DNA of 64,000 bases, taken from the NCBI RefSeq assembly GCF_026213295.1, contig NC_079419.1:24141818-24205817 (forward strand), in the 5' to 3' direction. How positions within the stretch are numbered: the first letter of the stretch is position 1; each line of letters starts with the position of its first letter. Origin of the DNA: Gadus chalcogrammus. Taxonomy: Eukaryota > Chordata > Actinopteri > Gadiformes > Gadidae. Below the pieces are notes generated by a model, which saw only the letters and a program-made list of their open reading frames with translations, did no database searches and was not told the origin of the DNA. Position numbers and translations under genes: made by a program. This document shows positions 1 to 10,600 of this stretch, in pieces.

Positions 1-400
1 CAGTTTTCCCCGCAGTCTCCACACCTGGGATTTGTAGGCTGACCAAGCCCTGACCAGGTACTTCAAAATCTCCCCTTCACTACTGTAATAAAGTAGTAGA
101 AGACAAGAAAATAAACATTAGGACTGTCAATTAATGAACATTTCTAGAACATGTAAAAAAAAAAAAGATTATTTGTTTGCAAGGTTAAGAAAGGATGCTG
201 GTCCTCTGGCCATTGTGTTTGGTCATATTAAAAAAAAAAAAAGGCATAGACATAAATACAGTTAATAGGACGGGAGGAGACAGGCTCTGTTAGCTCCAGT
301 TAAACCTTTAGCATCGAGCTAGCAGAGTCATTGTCTGTCATTTTGTTCTGTCATTCAAACAACTCAGACATGTAGTTTAAAACCTATAGCACCCAACTTA
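1..400 (-). repeat. Inverted copy of part of the 40.35-42.76 kb transposon
   Basis: Read on the reverse strand, this block matches about 40618-40975 almost base for base, including the A-rich runs at 156-167 and 230-242 and the 'ggacgggagg' segment. No long terminal inverted repeat like that of the 40.35-kb element follows it, so only interior sequence is shared. It is either a truncated copy or a separate repeat that both loci carry. A roughly 50-bp segment of it (about 245-300) occurs again in diverged form at 432-482. Confidence 0.75.
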
Positions 401-970
401 TTAAAATATCCAGATTTGATCAGACTCTGTCCCATAAATACACTTAATAGGACGGGAGGGACAGGCTCTGTTAGGCCCGGTTAGCGTGATGCTAAAGAGC
501 AGTTCTACCGGAACATGCTGCCTCAGCAGGTCAAGGTAAGCACCCGGTGTCATATTCGCCGGACATTCGTGTAGTATGTTGAGGACCGTTTAGGACACCG
601 TATCGACAAAAATCACAAAGACATGTTGTTGCAATCGATACAATCTAATACCCAAAAACAGGTGGCATAGACGTTACCATGGAATTGTTTCAGGAAAGAA
701 ATCACACACAAAAAATCAATAAAAATACATTTTGTCATTCTGATTGTTGTCAATGATGGGCTGCTACTTACTACTGGGCAGTAGTTAAACTTGTTTGACT
801 ATATTGATCAGTTGTGCGCTGTTTTCTGATTGAAATAGCTTTTTGGTAACACTCTTTTATTGATCAAGTAGGGTCTCGGCTTCCACAAAAGCTACGGTTT
901 CTCAAGCATTTCTGAAGCTCAAGCTCAGTGAAGCTTTTCGCTGGGAAATAAAATGTCTAAGAATAATTAA
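401..970. other. No gene seen
   Basis: Apart from the second copy of a 50-bp segment at 432-482 I see no gene or recognisable element. The sequence is AT-rich and full of stops in all frames. Confidence 0.5.
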
Positions 971-1464
971 AGGGGACCTATTATGCTTTTTCGACTTTTA
1001 TGACCTATAAACGTTGTTATAATGATTGATAGTCATGTTTAACCATACACAAAAAACGATGTAGATTTTCGGGAAACTCTTCCTCTCATCTGGGCGCTTT
1101 CAGAATTCTCTGTCAACGCTCGGTTTTGTCCTGCTCCGCCCCCTCGCCCCCCTCCTGCCAACCCAACTCCGTTGTGATTGGTTACCTTCTTTGAAGCACG
1201 CGCGCGGGCAGATTTGACCAGGCATATGGGCGCTCGGCAGGAGTGCCTCTACGTAGATGATTTCACGGAAATGTGAACAAGTGAATCGCAAACGTTGTCC
1301 CGAGTGTTTAGCGCACCTGCACAGCCACCCCAGACTGTCAGCAGGGACTACGTCGAAATGCATGTACGTCATTATTTGACACTTTAGTATGGTTAACCAT
1401 GACTATCAATCATTACAACAACGTTTATAGGTCATAAAAGTCGAAAAAGCATAATAGGTCCCCT
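971..1464. mobile_element. MITE with TTAA target duplication
   Basis: The ends are imperfect inverted repeats of about 75 bp beginning AGGGGACCTATTATGC, and the other end is the reverse complement. TTAA flanks both sides (967-970 and 1465-1468). The core is GC-rich and has no coding capacity. A TTAA duplication is known for piggyBac and Kolobok superfamilies; which one supplied the transposase cannot be decided from the ends alone. Confidence 0.85.
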
Positions 1465-1997
1465 TTAAATGATGCTTCATCATACATGGAGCTGTAGGCC
1501 TATATGTAGTCAACAAACGTGTGCGCACACACACACACCTGCTTTTTGTTATGTGGAGCAGCGTTTTTTTGGGGGGGTTTCAGATCACACCTTTTTGTGT
1601 AATAAACAATTGAACTGAAAATAGTCTGGTTGACTGACTCAGTTGATGACTTGGTTCAATGTGAACAATTTAATTTATAGAAGCCGGTTCAATGTAAAAC
1701 GTGAATATGTTTGATGCAAGGAAACTATCGTTGCACTGTAGCTGAGCTTGCTACATTTCTGCATCAGTGGAGTGAAGCCTTATTTAATGTAGCGTAACCG
1801 GTAGCTTAGCTCACTACACTTACCAAGCAGCTGCCAGCATCCTGATGTTGGCGGGGTATGTTGTATGTATATTAACAGCAATATGATACTGAAGATGAGT
1901 ACACTCACTATGTTCAGTTATTTTTGATAACCCTAAATACAGATTGAATCGTATTAGTGATGGGCACACAGAGGGAGTGAGCCCAGGGGGCTGGGGT
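1465..1997. other. No gene seen
   Basis: Non-coding sequence with a short CA run near 1527-1540 and a G/T-rich stretch near 1563-1580. No element boundary was found. Confidence 0.45.
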
Positions 1998-2376
1998 GGG
2001 GAGACATCCACCATCCCTTCAGTAACTGGTCCACTGGTTTGACTGGGAGACGTCCACCATCCCTTCAGTTACTGGTCCACTGGTTCTACTGGGAGACGTC
2101 CACCATCCCTTCAGTTACTGGTTCTACTGGGAGACGTCCACTATCCCTTCAGTTACTGGTCCACTGGTTCTTCTGCGACACATCCACCATCTCTTAATTT
2201 ACTGGTTCTACTGGGAGACGTCCACTATCCCTTCAGTTACTGGTCCACTGGTTCTACTGGGACACATCCACCATCTCTTCAGTTACTGGTCCACTGGTTC
2301 TACTGGGAGAGGTCCAACATCCATTCAGTCACTGGTACGCTGGTTCTACTGGGAGACGTCCATATCCCTTCAGTTG
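1998..2376. repeat. Minisatellite, unit about 30-46 bp
   Basis: Tandem units read roughly 'gggagacgtccaccatc', 'ccttcagttactggtcc', 'actggttctact'. There are about nine copies with point changes, and some lack the internal 'ccactggt' block. Confidence 0.85.
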
Positions 2377-2970
2377 CTTTTAGGTTTGTTGTGTTGTTGG
2401 CAGTTGGATTTTGTTTGTGGGTTTCTATCCTCCTATAGTTTCTATCCATGATAGGATTTCCTCTTCCTCTCTTAGAATGTTGAAGGCATTACTGCTACTC
2501 AACCCCCAGGATACCACAATATATAAATATCCAATATCGGCGCATATACCTGTATTTTGATCATTGATGTATATCGATATCTGTCTCTTTTTTTTGCCTC
2601 TATTACCGGTATCTGCATCAGCACCTAAAAACCAATGTCAGACGGGCTCTAATAACTATGTGCTAGACAATAATCTGCGTTTCAAACCTCACCGCCAGCA
2701 GTCCTTGTCTGGAGGAGCCCAATAAGTCACTGCGTCTGAGGGAGGCGTGGCTTGGCGTCAGCTGGAAACATGGGGGCGGCCCTGTGTCTGTCAGCCGCAG
2801 CTGTGGGTGGTGAGCTTAATGAGCGTCACTATAAATACTCATGTGTGTGACGCTCTGCCTGGAGGGTGAGACGGGGTTCAGACAGCAGCCCAAGTCCCGA
2901 CGAGCTGCACTGCGTAAAGAGCGTTCTGTATTGTGGACGCACCGGACACCAGCCGTCATGATGGGCATGA
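2377..2970. other. No gene seen
   Basis: Non-coding. Contains a G-rich, CpG-containing stretch (about 2700-2820) next to the minisatellite that follows. No supported open frame apart from the minisatellite-driven ones. Confidence 0.4.
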
Positions 2971-3150
2971 GTTGGGTATTGGGACACTGGTCACAGTCCA
3001 GTTTAAGTTGGGTACGGGGACACTGGTCACAGTCCAGTTTAAGTTGGGTACGGGGACACTGGTCACAGTCCAGTTTAAGTTGGGTACGGGGACACTGGTC
3101 ACAGTTCAGTTTAAGTTGGGTACGGGGACACTGGTCACAGTCCAGTTTAG
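2971..3150. repeat. 36-bp minisatellite, open on both strands
   Basis: Five near-identical 36-bp units beginning 'gttgggtacggggacac'. Because 36 is a multiple of three, several frames on both strands stay open and encode 12-residue repeats. I regard these as by-products of the repeat, not genes. Confidence 0.9.
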
Positions 3151-3787
3151 GGGTTCGGGGGGGAGTAGGTGCCAGCCATCTCCACATACACTCTCATGCA
3201 GGAGAAATCCCCTGCATGGCGCGTGTGTGTGTGTGTGTCAAGGTCAGAGAGCGCGCGGAGACCACAGTTCGTCTTCCCTCACTGGGAGTGTCTTTATTTG
3301 AAAACGTAGCAAAACAAAACAGAGACTTGAAACTATAAATTAACGTCCAGGAGAGTCCTCGCGTTCTGCGATCCGCGACCTGCGATCTGGTGGGGAACGC
3401 GTTGGATCTCTCTCTCTCTGCTCCCCGGTTTACCTCCTACTAACAACAGATCAGGCACATAAATACAAACACTCCCTGATTGGCCTGAGTGCTGACAACT
3501 GCTCGCACTCAGGTCCAACCCCCCCCCAGCCAATCCGGTGCGCTCCCAACCTGCCCATACTCCCTCTGCAGGTCAGACGTCGCACGTCCCCCCACAGTGT
3601 CGCATTGATTTCATTGTTGATTATCCGAAAAAAAATTGTGCTGCATCAATCACAGTGTATTCATGTATGTGTTACTACTCGATGTTGTTGTCAATACTCT
3701 TTTGTATATACTCTTTTAAACACATAAGAGAGTATGTATGTTTATCGATACATTTATATACTCTTTTATACTAATTTCAACTGAGCT
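3151..3787. other. No gene seen
   Basis: Non-coding sequence up to the Harbinger-type terminus at 3788. It includes short TG and TC runs (3225-3238, 3408-3420) and an AT-rich stretch from 3600. Confidence 0.4.
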
Positions 3788-4204
3788 GGGCCCAGTTTCC
3801 CGAAAGCATCGTTAGCCTAAGTGGATCGTAAAGTGCGTCGTACGAGCATCGTACAGTTTTCACACCGTTTCCCGAAAGCATCGTTGGTAACGAACGTCGT
3901 GAAAACGCTCGTAGCTAACGAGTGCTCCAGGGTACTCGTAGGACGCTAAGAGCATCGTTAGCCTACTAAAGAGTGAACTCATTATTGCATGCGGGTGTCT
4001 TCATTTATAAAAAAATGAAAACATTAGGGAGTATGCAATAATACAAATTATTCTAAAGAGGTCGGAGACTCCGTGCACAGCCCCGCCTCCCCCAGTGCCG
4101 TGACGAACGGGGGATATGACCCCCTCGGTTTTACACAGGAAACTTGAGATAAGAAGGTGAAATCGCCGGGCGTGCCAATAAGCTGCGACCGAACCGGCTC
4201 GCCA

Positions 4205-6825
4205 GTGTAGAAAGACCTATAGCCAGGGTTCGAGTTCGAGCCTCGAGGTGGGAGGCTGTGGGAGCTGAGCTCCAATAGAGAGAGATCTGGCTCCCATGAA
4301 AGCAGTGAACTCAAATATCTTTGGGGGTCTAGGAAAATACAGCCGCATAATATTGTAATTACAAATAAAGCTATTTTCCCTTCCACATGCAGAGTAATAT
4401 TGACGTTAAGTGGGATAATAGAACGCCGGTCATTATCGGGAAAATAAGCCCAGACAGAGAGAACCGGACACTGACGCGAAACGGAGGTGCTTCGACCTGA
4501 AGGGGCTTATTTTCGATTATGAGCGGCTACTTGCCAAACGAAAAAATAGCCTAACTTCCCAAGGTGTCTTTTTACAATTTATTTGTTATCATACGTAGTG
4601 TTGATTAGCAGAGAAATAGTTAGCCAAAGACGTTGACGTCGCTTAGCAACCGAAGAAGCTGGCGTTGTTGTGAAGGGCCAATGCAAGTGAACGGAGCGTT
4701 CCACCACGGCATTGAGAAGAGCCGTGTCATGATAGAGCAAGGTACGTTTTATTACTCTGTTTTCTGGGAATAATTGACATGAGCAGAAACCAAAAACAAG
4801 CCGTTTTTTCGTTTTGTCCAAAAAAACGAAAATCAAAGTTTCAGTTTGTTTATTCGTTTTTTGGTTCTTCCTAACAAAACTAATTTACCACTCAATATCT
4901 GGTTTCCGCCGGTGGGCGGGTCCTCTTACTGGCTAGTGTGCTTCGTTGCCATTTGCTCTTCAAAGTAAAAGTTCTTCCGTTTGATAATGTCGACAAAAAT
5001 ATTACTGTATTATAGACACTAGTAGACACAGAGGCCCACACCCATAGCCGCGGGAACGTATTCTCAGCAGGGGGTACTGGAAAAAAACAACTCATCCTGC
5101 ACCAGACTCGCAACTCGCTACATTGATAAAAAAGATATATAGCAGCGCAGCTCAATTACACCAGTGCATGCGCGCACAGTCGAAAATCAATCGTTGTGTT
5201 CACAGCATGGTTCACATCCAGCTGCTCACAGAACAAGTTTAGCGCACCACCGCTCCCCTCACACTTTTTCATCTAACTTTTTTTCAGCACTAGGTCATAT
5301 GAGCATTAAATAAATGCTGCGTCTCAAAATGCCTTGGACAGCAGCGAGGATGACTCGCTTTGCCACGGGCCGAAACAGTGCGGAGCGACCACAGCCAGAG
5401 CGAACACAGCGGGGCAGAGTGTCAGGAATACTCTTTGGTGTACAGTGTACACATCAGTACGGCCGATTGGCACTACTGTTTAGTGGCAATGCAGTGTTTT
5501 ATTCTATGCCTTTTTATTTTCGTATATATTATTTCAATGAATACAATTTATTTATTTATAAAAACAAGATCTGTTTTTCAAATCTTTTTTCCAAATATAG
5601 GTCGTCTTACAATGGGGTTTGTGTTTATATTCGGACCAATTCGGTACAGCGGGCGCTCACATGACGTTAAGCATTTCCTGGTGCATAATGTGACTCTTCA
5701 GAACCTAAAATCCCGTTTCTCCCCGTTGACAGGAAAACGCATAACCGGCGTTTTCAGAAATCTCCACTTTGGCCGGAGTTTTTAGAAATGATCGTTTTCT
5801 GTGATAAGACAGGGCCTCAGACAGGGGGTGCTGCAGCACCCCCAGCACCCCTACTTCCCGCGGTACTGCCCACACCACCGTCAGTCAAGACTGACACGGC
5901 TTCAAATAACAATAATAGTATTCATAATGATTTGAAATTGAGAACTGAAGTTATGATGACTTCATTCAGTGCAGTTGATGTTTAGCCACAGTTAATACAT
6001 GCAGAGTAGACCTGAGGGCTTTACTACGGCATCATTGTCCGGCTCTGAGCTTTGCGCTCTGTGCCCGTTCACATCAAAGGAGCTGCGATCGCGGGCTGCT
6101 GATTTTCTCACAGCCTGAGAGCTATGAGGAATACAAGTGATCACAACACATTTCTGACAGCTGAACATTGCGCATCTGTTGACCTTTATCCATTTAGAGT
6201 GAACAAATTATTTTTTCTTGTTGAAAGATATTTTACATTGTTTTCATATTATTATTTACTGATGGTGATTACAGAATGCGAGTGTGTGCTATATTGAAAG
6301 CGAGACTGGGTGTGCGTATGAATATAGGCTACAGTGAGTTATTTTAAGGTGCTGTACAGTACAAGCAAATCATATTTTCTACTCTGTACAGTGACAAAGA
6401 GTGTACAATAACCCACTTCATTCAATATTGAATAGGCTACTGTAGCCTACACTATAAACAAATGGATTTGCTCTTTGCCCATGGCAGTTGTGACAGTCAT
6501 TTTAACAAGTCAGCAGGCAAGCTTAACTCATTCGGGGATGTATTATGCTTTGTCCTATAGCCTACTTGGAACGTGTTTTGAAATGGATCTATAGTAGCCT
6601 ATAGAAATTTGCCAGCTGGAATACAAAGCAAGCTCTCTCTGAAATTCACATTCATGCTTGTATTGTCATTCCAGGACAAAACACAAATAATGCTGCAATG
6701 TAATAATATACATCTTTAAATGCACAATAATGAGTCATTCAGAGGCTTATCACTTTTTTTTTTTTATTGGCTCCCAGAATGCAGGTCTGTTACTGACTCC
6801 CAGTATCTCTAAAAACCAACCCAGT
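4205..6825. repeat. Left inverted arm, outer part
   Basis: Reverse-complementary to 26490-27655. Compared with the right arm it has extra segments at about 4240-4730, 4996-5865 and 6126-6430. The last part of the second extra segment (about 5745-5805) matches 13826-13885 in the divergent promoter, so a shared MITE fragment lies there. There is no coding capacity. Confidence 0.75.
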
Positions 6826-7384
6826 CTCACCAATATGCGTACAGATCGCACGGTTTGACACTTTCAAAATGCGTGCAGTACATACGCCAAATGACCATTT
6901 TGCGTGCATATGATACGCAAAACCCAGCATTAACTACGTTGGAGGACGGATGCGTCCATTTCGCGTGCATATGATACGCAAAACCCAGCATTAACTGAAT
7001 GGGAAATGCAATATTTTAGGACAGATTCACCGTTAAACGTGTTTCTAATAACATTTCTAGGGAGAAATATACATTTTACTTGCATAATCTTCAGTCAGTG
7101 ATTGTGTCTGATCTTTAGTTTTATAGTTATTAGGAAGATTTTATCGTCTCGCTCGCATGTTTCAACGACGTCAGGTTGTTAGGGACGCTGCTTTCGCTAA
7201 ACTAGCAGCTCACGTGTTTCCTGCGTTTGTGTTATTAAACCGTTACTTTATGTAACTTTTAATGATATCTTCCTGTTAGAAACACGTATATCTGAGAGCC
7301 AACCCAGTCGCCAAAAGCATATGTCGACAGTGTACGTTTTCGTGAACACTGGATTACGTCGAATTTCAACATAAAATAGCGTGT

Positions 7385-7387
<3 letters not shown>

Positions 7388-7460
<73 letters not shown>
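7388..7460. repeat. (AC)n microsatellite
   Basis: About 36 uninterrupted AC units inside the palindromic insertion. Confidence 0.98.
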
Positions 7461-7462
<2 letters not shown>

Positions 7463-8085
7463 GCATTTCGCTGCTAATAAATAAATAAATACTAAGGCAG
7501 AATAAAGAATAAATTCATTCATTATCATTCAACTTCAACATGTGTTATTACAGTATAGAGTGGTGGAGGGATGACGTATGTTGGCCAACCCGGAAGTGAG
7601 CGTTGCCCTGGGTTCCCTTGACAAAAAGCCAACGGGTTTTTCCATTGGATTTTGGATTATTGCAGAAAAATTAGCATCTTTGAAGCACCTCCTCAAAAAC
7701 TGAAAATAAATAAAAAATAACCGTGCTCTAAAGAACGAAATGTAAACCAATGCATTCTGAATGGGAGTGTTTCTCAGATTTTTCCATGCTACACAGAACG
7801 AAATGTAAACCCATGCAAATGAAGACTTCATGGTCATAATAATTTAACGAGGCAGGGTTATTTGAAAGAATTTATGAAATAAATATTTGATGCAGCCATC
7901 GGCTCTTCCGTTAGCCAATGGGATGAATGCTCATAGCTTCATATATTGCCGTGGAGGGATTACATTGTAATGAGTGGAAAACCCCCTGCGTCGAAAAAAG
8001 AAGCGCAAGGTCCTCCGTTAGGATGAATGCTCATAGCGTCTCTATGTGCAGCCATCGGGGCCCCCGTGAAGGGGTTACATTGTAA

Positions 8086-8450
8086 CCCTGCGTTCACACC
8101 AAAAGATGCATTTGCTGCCCGAACGCGTTGACGCCTGAGTTTTGCGGCGCGTCAAATCAAGTTTTGCGGCGCGTCAAAGGTTTGCGGCGCGTCAAAAGTT
8201 GAAATATTTCAACTCGAGCAGCATTTGACGCGCCGCAAAATACGTGAACGCGCCCTTCGCCCGTGCCCGGCAGCGGGCACGGGCATGCCGCGCCGCAAAT
8301 CAGATTTTGACGCGCGTCAAATCAAGTTTTGCTGCCCGTTTTCTCGGCAGCAAATGCATCGGCAGTAAAGCAGCAACGCGTCTCTACATTCACTTTGAAT
8401 GGGATCACGACGCGCGTCAACTTTTTGCATCTTTTGGTGTGAACGCAGGG
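8086..8450. mobile_element. Harbinger-type MITE, TAA target duplication
   Basis: Terminal inverted repeats CCCTGCGTTCACACCAA and its reverse complement flank a GC-rich, self-complementary core of TTTGACGCGCGTCAAA-like motifs. TAA lies on both sides (8083-8085, 8451-8453). A diverged duplicate of the target at about 7965-8015 lacks the insertion, which confirms the boundaries. A 3-bp TAA/TTA duplication is typical of PIF/Harbinger. Confidence 0.88.
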
Positions 8451-9905
8451 TAAGGAGTTGAAAACCCCATGCGTCGAAAAAAGAAGCGTAAGGGTACCCA
8501 TTTGCGTCAGAAACTGAAGCCAAGGTCACTGACCGTTCGTCAGAAATCGACGCGCTCGGAGTGAGAATGTGTTGGAAAGAGGGCATTCAATTGTACTACA
8601 ATGATCAATTAGGAGGCCGAAGCCCTAAAGGAAGTGATGCAATAGGTGACTTGGTCGACAAAATTTAAGTAAGCTGTACCTTGAGGTCTCTTATATATCA
8701 AAGGGGGTCTCAAAGGACGCATACGCTTCAACCTGTGGCTCCAGCCCTACAGGAAATGACTCAGCAAGTGCTCCATCTGGTTGCACCTGCACCCAGCGGC
8801 TCGCTTGCAAGATTTTGGCCTGAAGTTCTTCCCAGACCTACACCGTAGCCATCCAACACGCATATCTGAGAATCAGGCTTCTCTTTAATAATGACAAAAA
8901 ATTACGAGAGAAATACACATTCACTTTTTGTTATCTCATAAACGGCGTGGTGCTGGCTCCTTTTGACCTTTTCAAAAACGTGGCCACAGGCCAGCTGTGT
9001 CTACACACCTTAAGCCACAAATGCACACCTCCATCCCACAAAAAATGGGGACTAGAAACTAACCTCTGTCTTATGTACATTTACTGTACTGTTGGAGGTC
9101 ATGCCCCTTTTCCGGCCTTTTCGAGATAGCTAGGGATGCTAAAATGTTTACACACATTTCCCGGAGCCCCGAGAACGACGTATCCGAGATTTGGAGTTCT
9201 AGCCCTTAGAGAAAAAAAGTTTTCCCAAATGGACTGTCATTTGGACAAAGCCCCTCAGAAGTGTTGCCTGCAAGACCTAATGGTTCAGAATGTGGTGGAA
9301 AAACAGTTTTTGAGAAAGGAAGGTCCTACCACCCTGAAATTTGAATACCTTATTCTAGGGCCTAACTGGGACCCCCGCACCGAAATTTGGCCCGGTCGGA
9401 CCCCGAGGGCAGGAAGGGGGGGCCCTTCCTGCCCGAAACTTGGCCCAGTCGAGATGATATCATTAAAAGTTACATAAAGTAACGGTTTAATAACACAAAC
9501 GCAGGAAACACGTGAGCTGCTAGTTTAGCGAAAGCAGCGTCCCTAACAACCTGACGTTGTTGAAACATGCGAGCGAGCTGATAAAATCTAAAAACTATAA
9601 AACTAAAGATCAGACACAATCACTGACTGAAGATCATGCACGTAAAAGTATAATTCTCGCTAGGAATGTTATTAGAAACACGTTTAATGGCGAATCTGTC
9701 CTAAAATATTGCATTTCCCATTCAGTTAATGCTGGGTTTTGCGTATCATATGCACGCGAAATGGACGCATCCGCCCTCCACAGTAGCTAATGCTGGGTTT
9801 TGCGTAACATATGCACGCAAAATGGTCATTTGGCATATGTACTGCACGCATTTTGAAAGTGTCAAACCGTGCGATCTGTACGCATATTGGTTAGACTGGG
9901 TTGCA

Positions 9906-10530
9906 ACCAACAGACTGGGAAGTAGAGACTTCATGTTACTGGGCTCCTTTACTGTGGAACCAGCTCTCTCCATGGGTCAGAGAGGCACACACTCTAACTA
10001 AATTTAAGTAGAGCCCCCCCCCCCCCCCCACACACACACATCTTTCGCACATTGTAGATTGGCCTTGGCGTCTCGCAGTCTCTCCGTGTTTCCACAGATT
10101 CTCCACAGCTCCATCCCTCTGCAATTTTTCCCCAGTTAAAAGGGTTTTCCTGGGAGTTTTTACTCAGTGGATAAGAGGGTTTAAGGGAAAAGGATGTTGT
10201 TATGATGCTCATGCTATGTAAAGCCCTTTGAGACAACTGTTTGTAAAAACGGGCTATACAAATAAAATTGCGTTGCCTCGCCTAACCAGCTCGGACTGTA
10301 ATTCATATTCATGCTACTAGTTTGATCATTGACTGACTACATGAATTGTTGCACAGAGGAGTCATTATTATTATTATAGTCAAACTGTATGGGGTATATA
10401 CAAATTTGATGTTGTTTTTTTTTTACACTTTTATTTGAACAGAGTGAGAGACGAATTAGGTTAACAAAACATCTAAGAACATCTAAGCCGTCTAACACAT
10501 TAACAACGCAACATTAGAACATCAAAAAAA
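9906..10530 (+). repeat. Left arm, inner part, with a LINE 3' end
   Basis: About 9920-10285 reads like the last codons and 3' end of an L2/CR1-like LINE. It ends in 'aagccctttgagaca' and 'caaataaaattgc' followed by degenerate GCCTC units, as in the LINE 3' end at 32650-32730. The reverse complement of the same block sits at the mirrored place in the right arm (about 26200-26490). A homopolymer C run (10014-10030) is present only here. Confidence 0.7.
10430..10435 (-). promoter_or_regulatory. Poly(A) signal of the integrase gene
   Basis: AATAAA on the minus strand, about 165 nt past the integrase stop codon. It lies inside the inverted arm and mirrors the signal at 25989-25994. Confidence 0.6.
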
Positions 10531-10600
10531 AACTTTTCAACTAACATACAGGAAGCTCCAGGCCAGACCCTGCATAGCTTCTGCGATCCGACAGATCAGG

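Larger units (their letters stand above)
6826..9905. mobile_element. 3.1-kb palindromic insertion in the left arm
   Basis: The right arm of the giant unit runs through this point without interruption, which shows an insertion. The ends are inverted repeats beginning CAACCCAGTCT, continuing for about 445 bp with gaps (6826-7272 against 9461-9905). The interior holds a CA array, a Harbinger-type MITE and non-coding sequence with no recognised protein. It is probably a non-autonomous DNA transposon. The target duplication is not clear. Confidence 0.75.

Noticed and set aside
1100..1372. A 90-codon minus-strand frame
   Set aside because: It lies entirely inside the TTAA MITE at 971-1464 and has no motif.
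1998..2376. Possible CRISPR-like array of regular repeats
   Set aside because: Units are contiguous, without unique spacers, in a eukaryotic context. This is a minisatellite.
2816..3338. Frames of 120-165 codons on both strands around the 36-bp minisatellite
   Set aside because: They depend on the repeat unit being divisible by three.
4195..4240. Possible tRNA-type B box (ggttcgag) suggesting a SINE
   Set aside because: No A box at the right spacing and no tRNA-like body. The motif also occurs at the arm's mirrored position near 27640, so it belongs to the arms.
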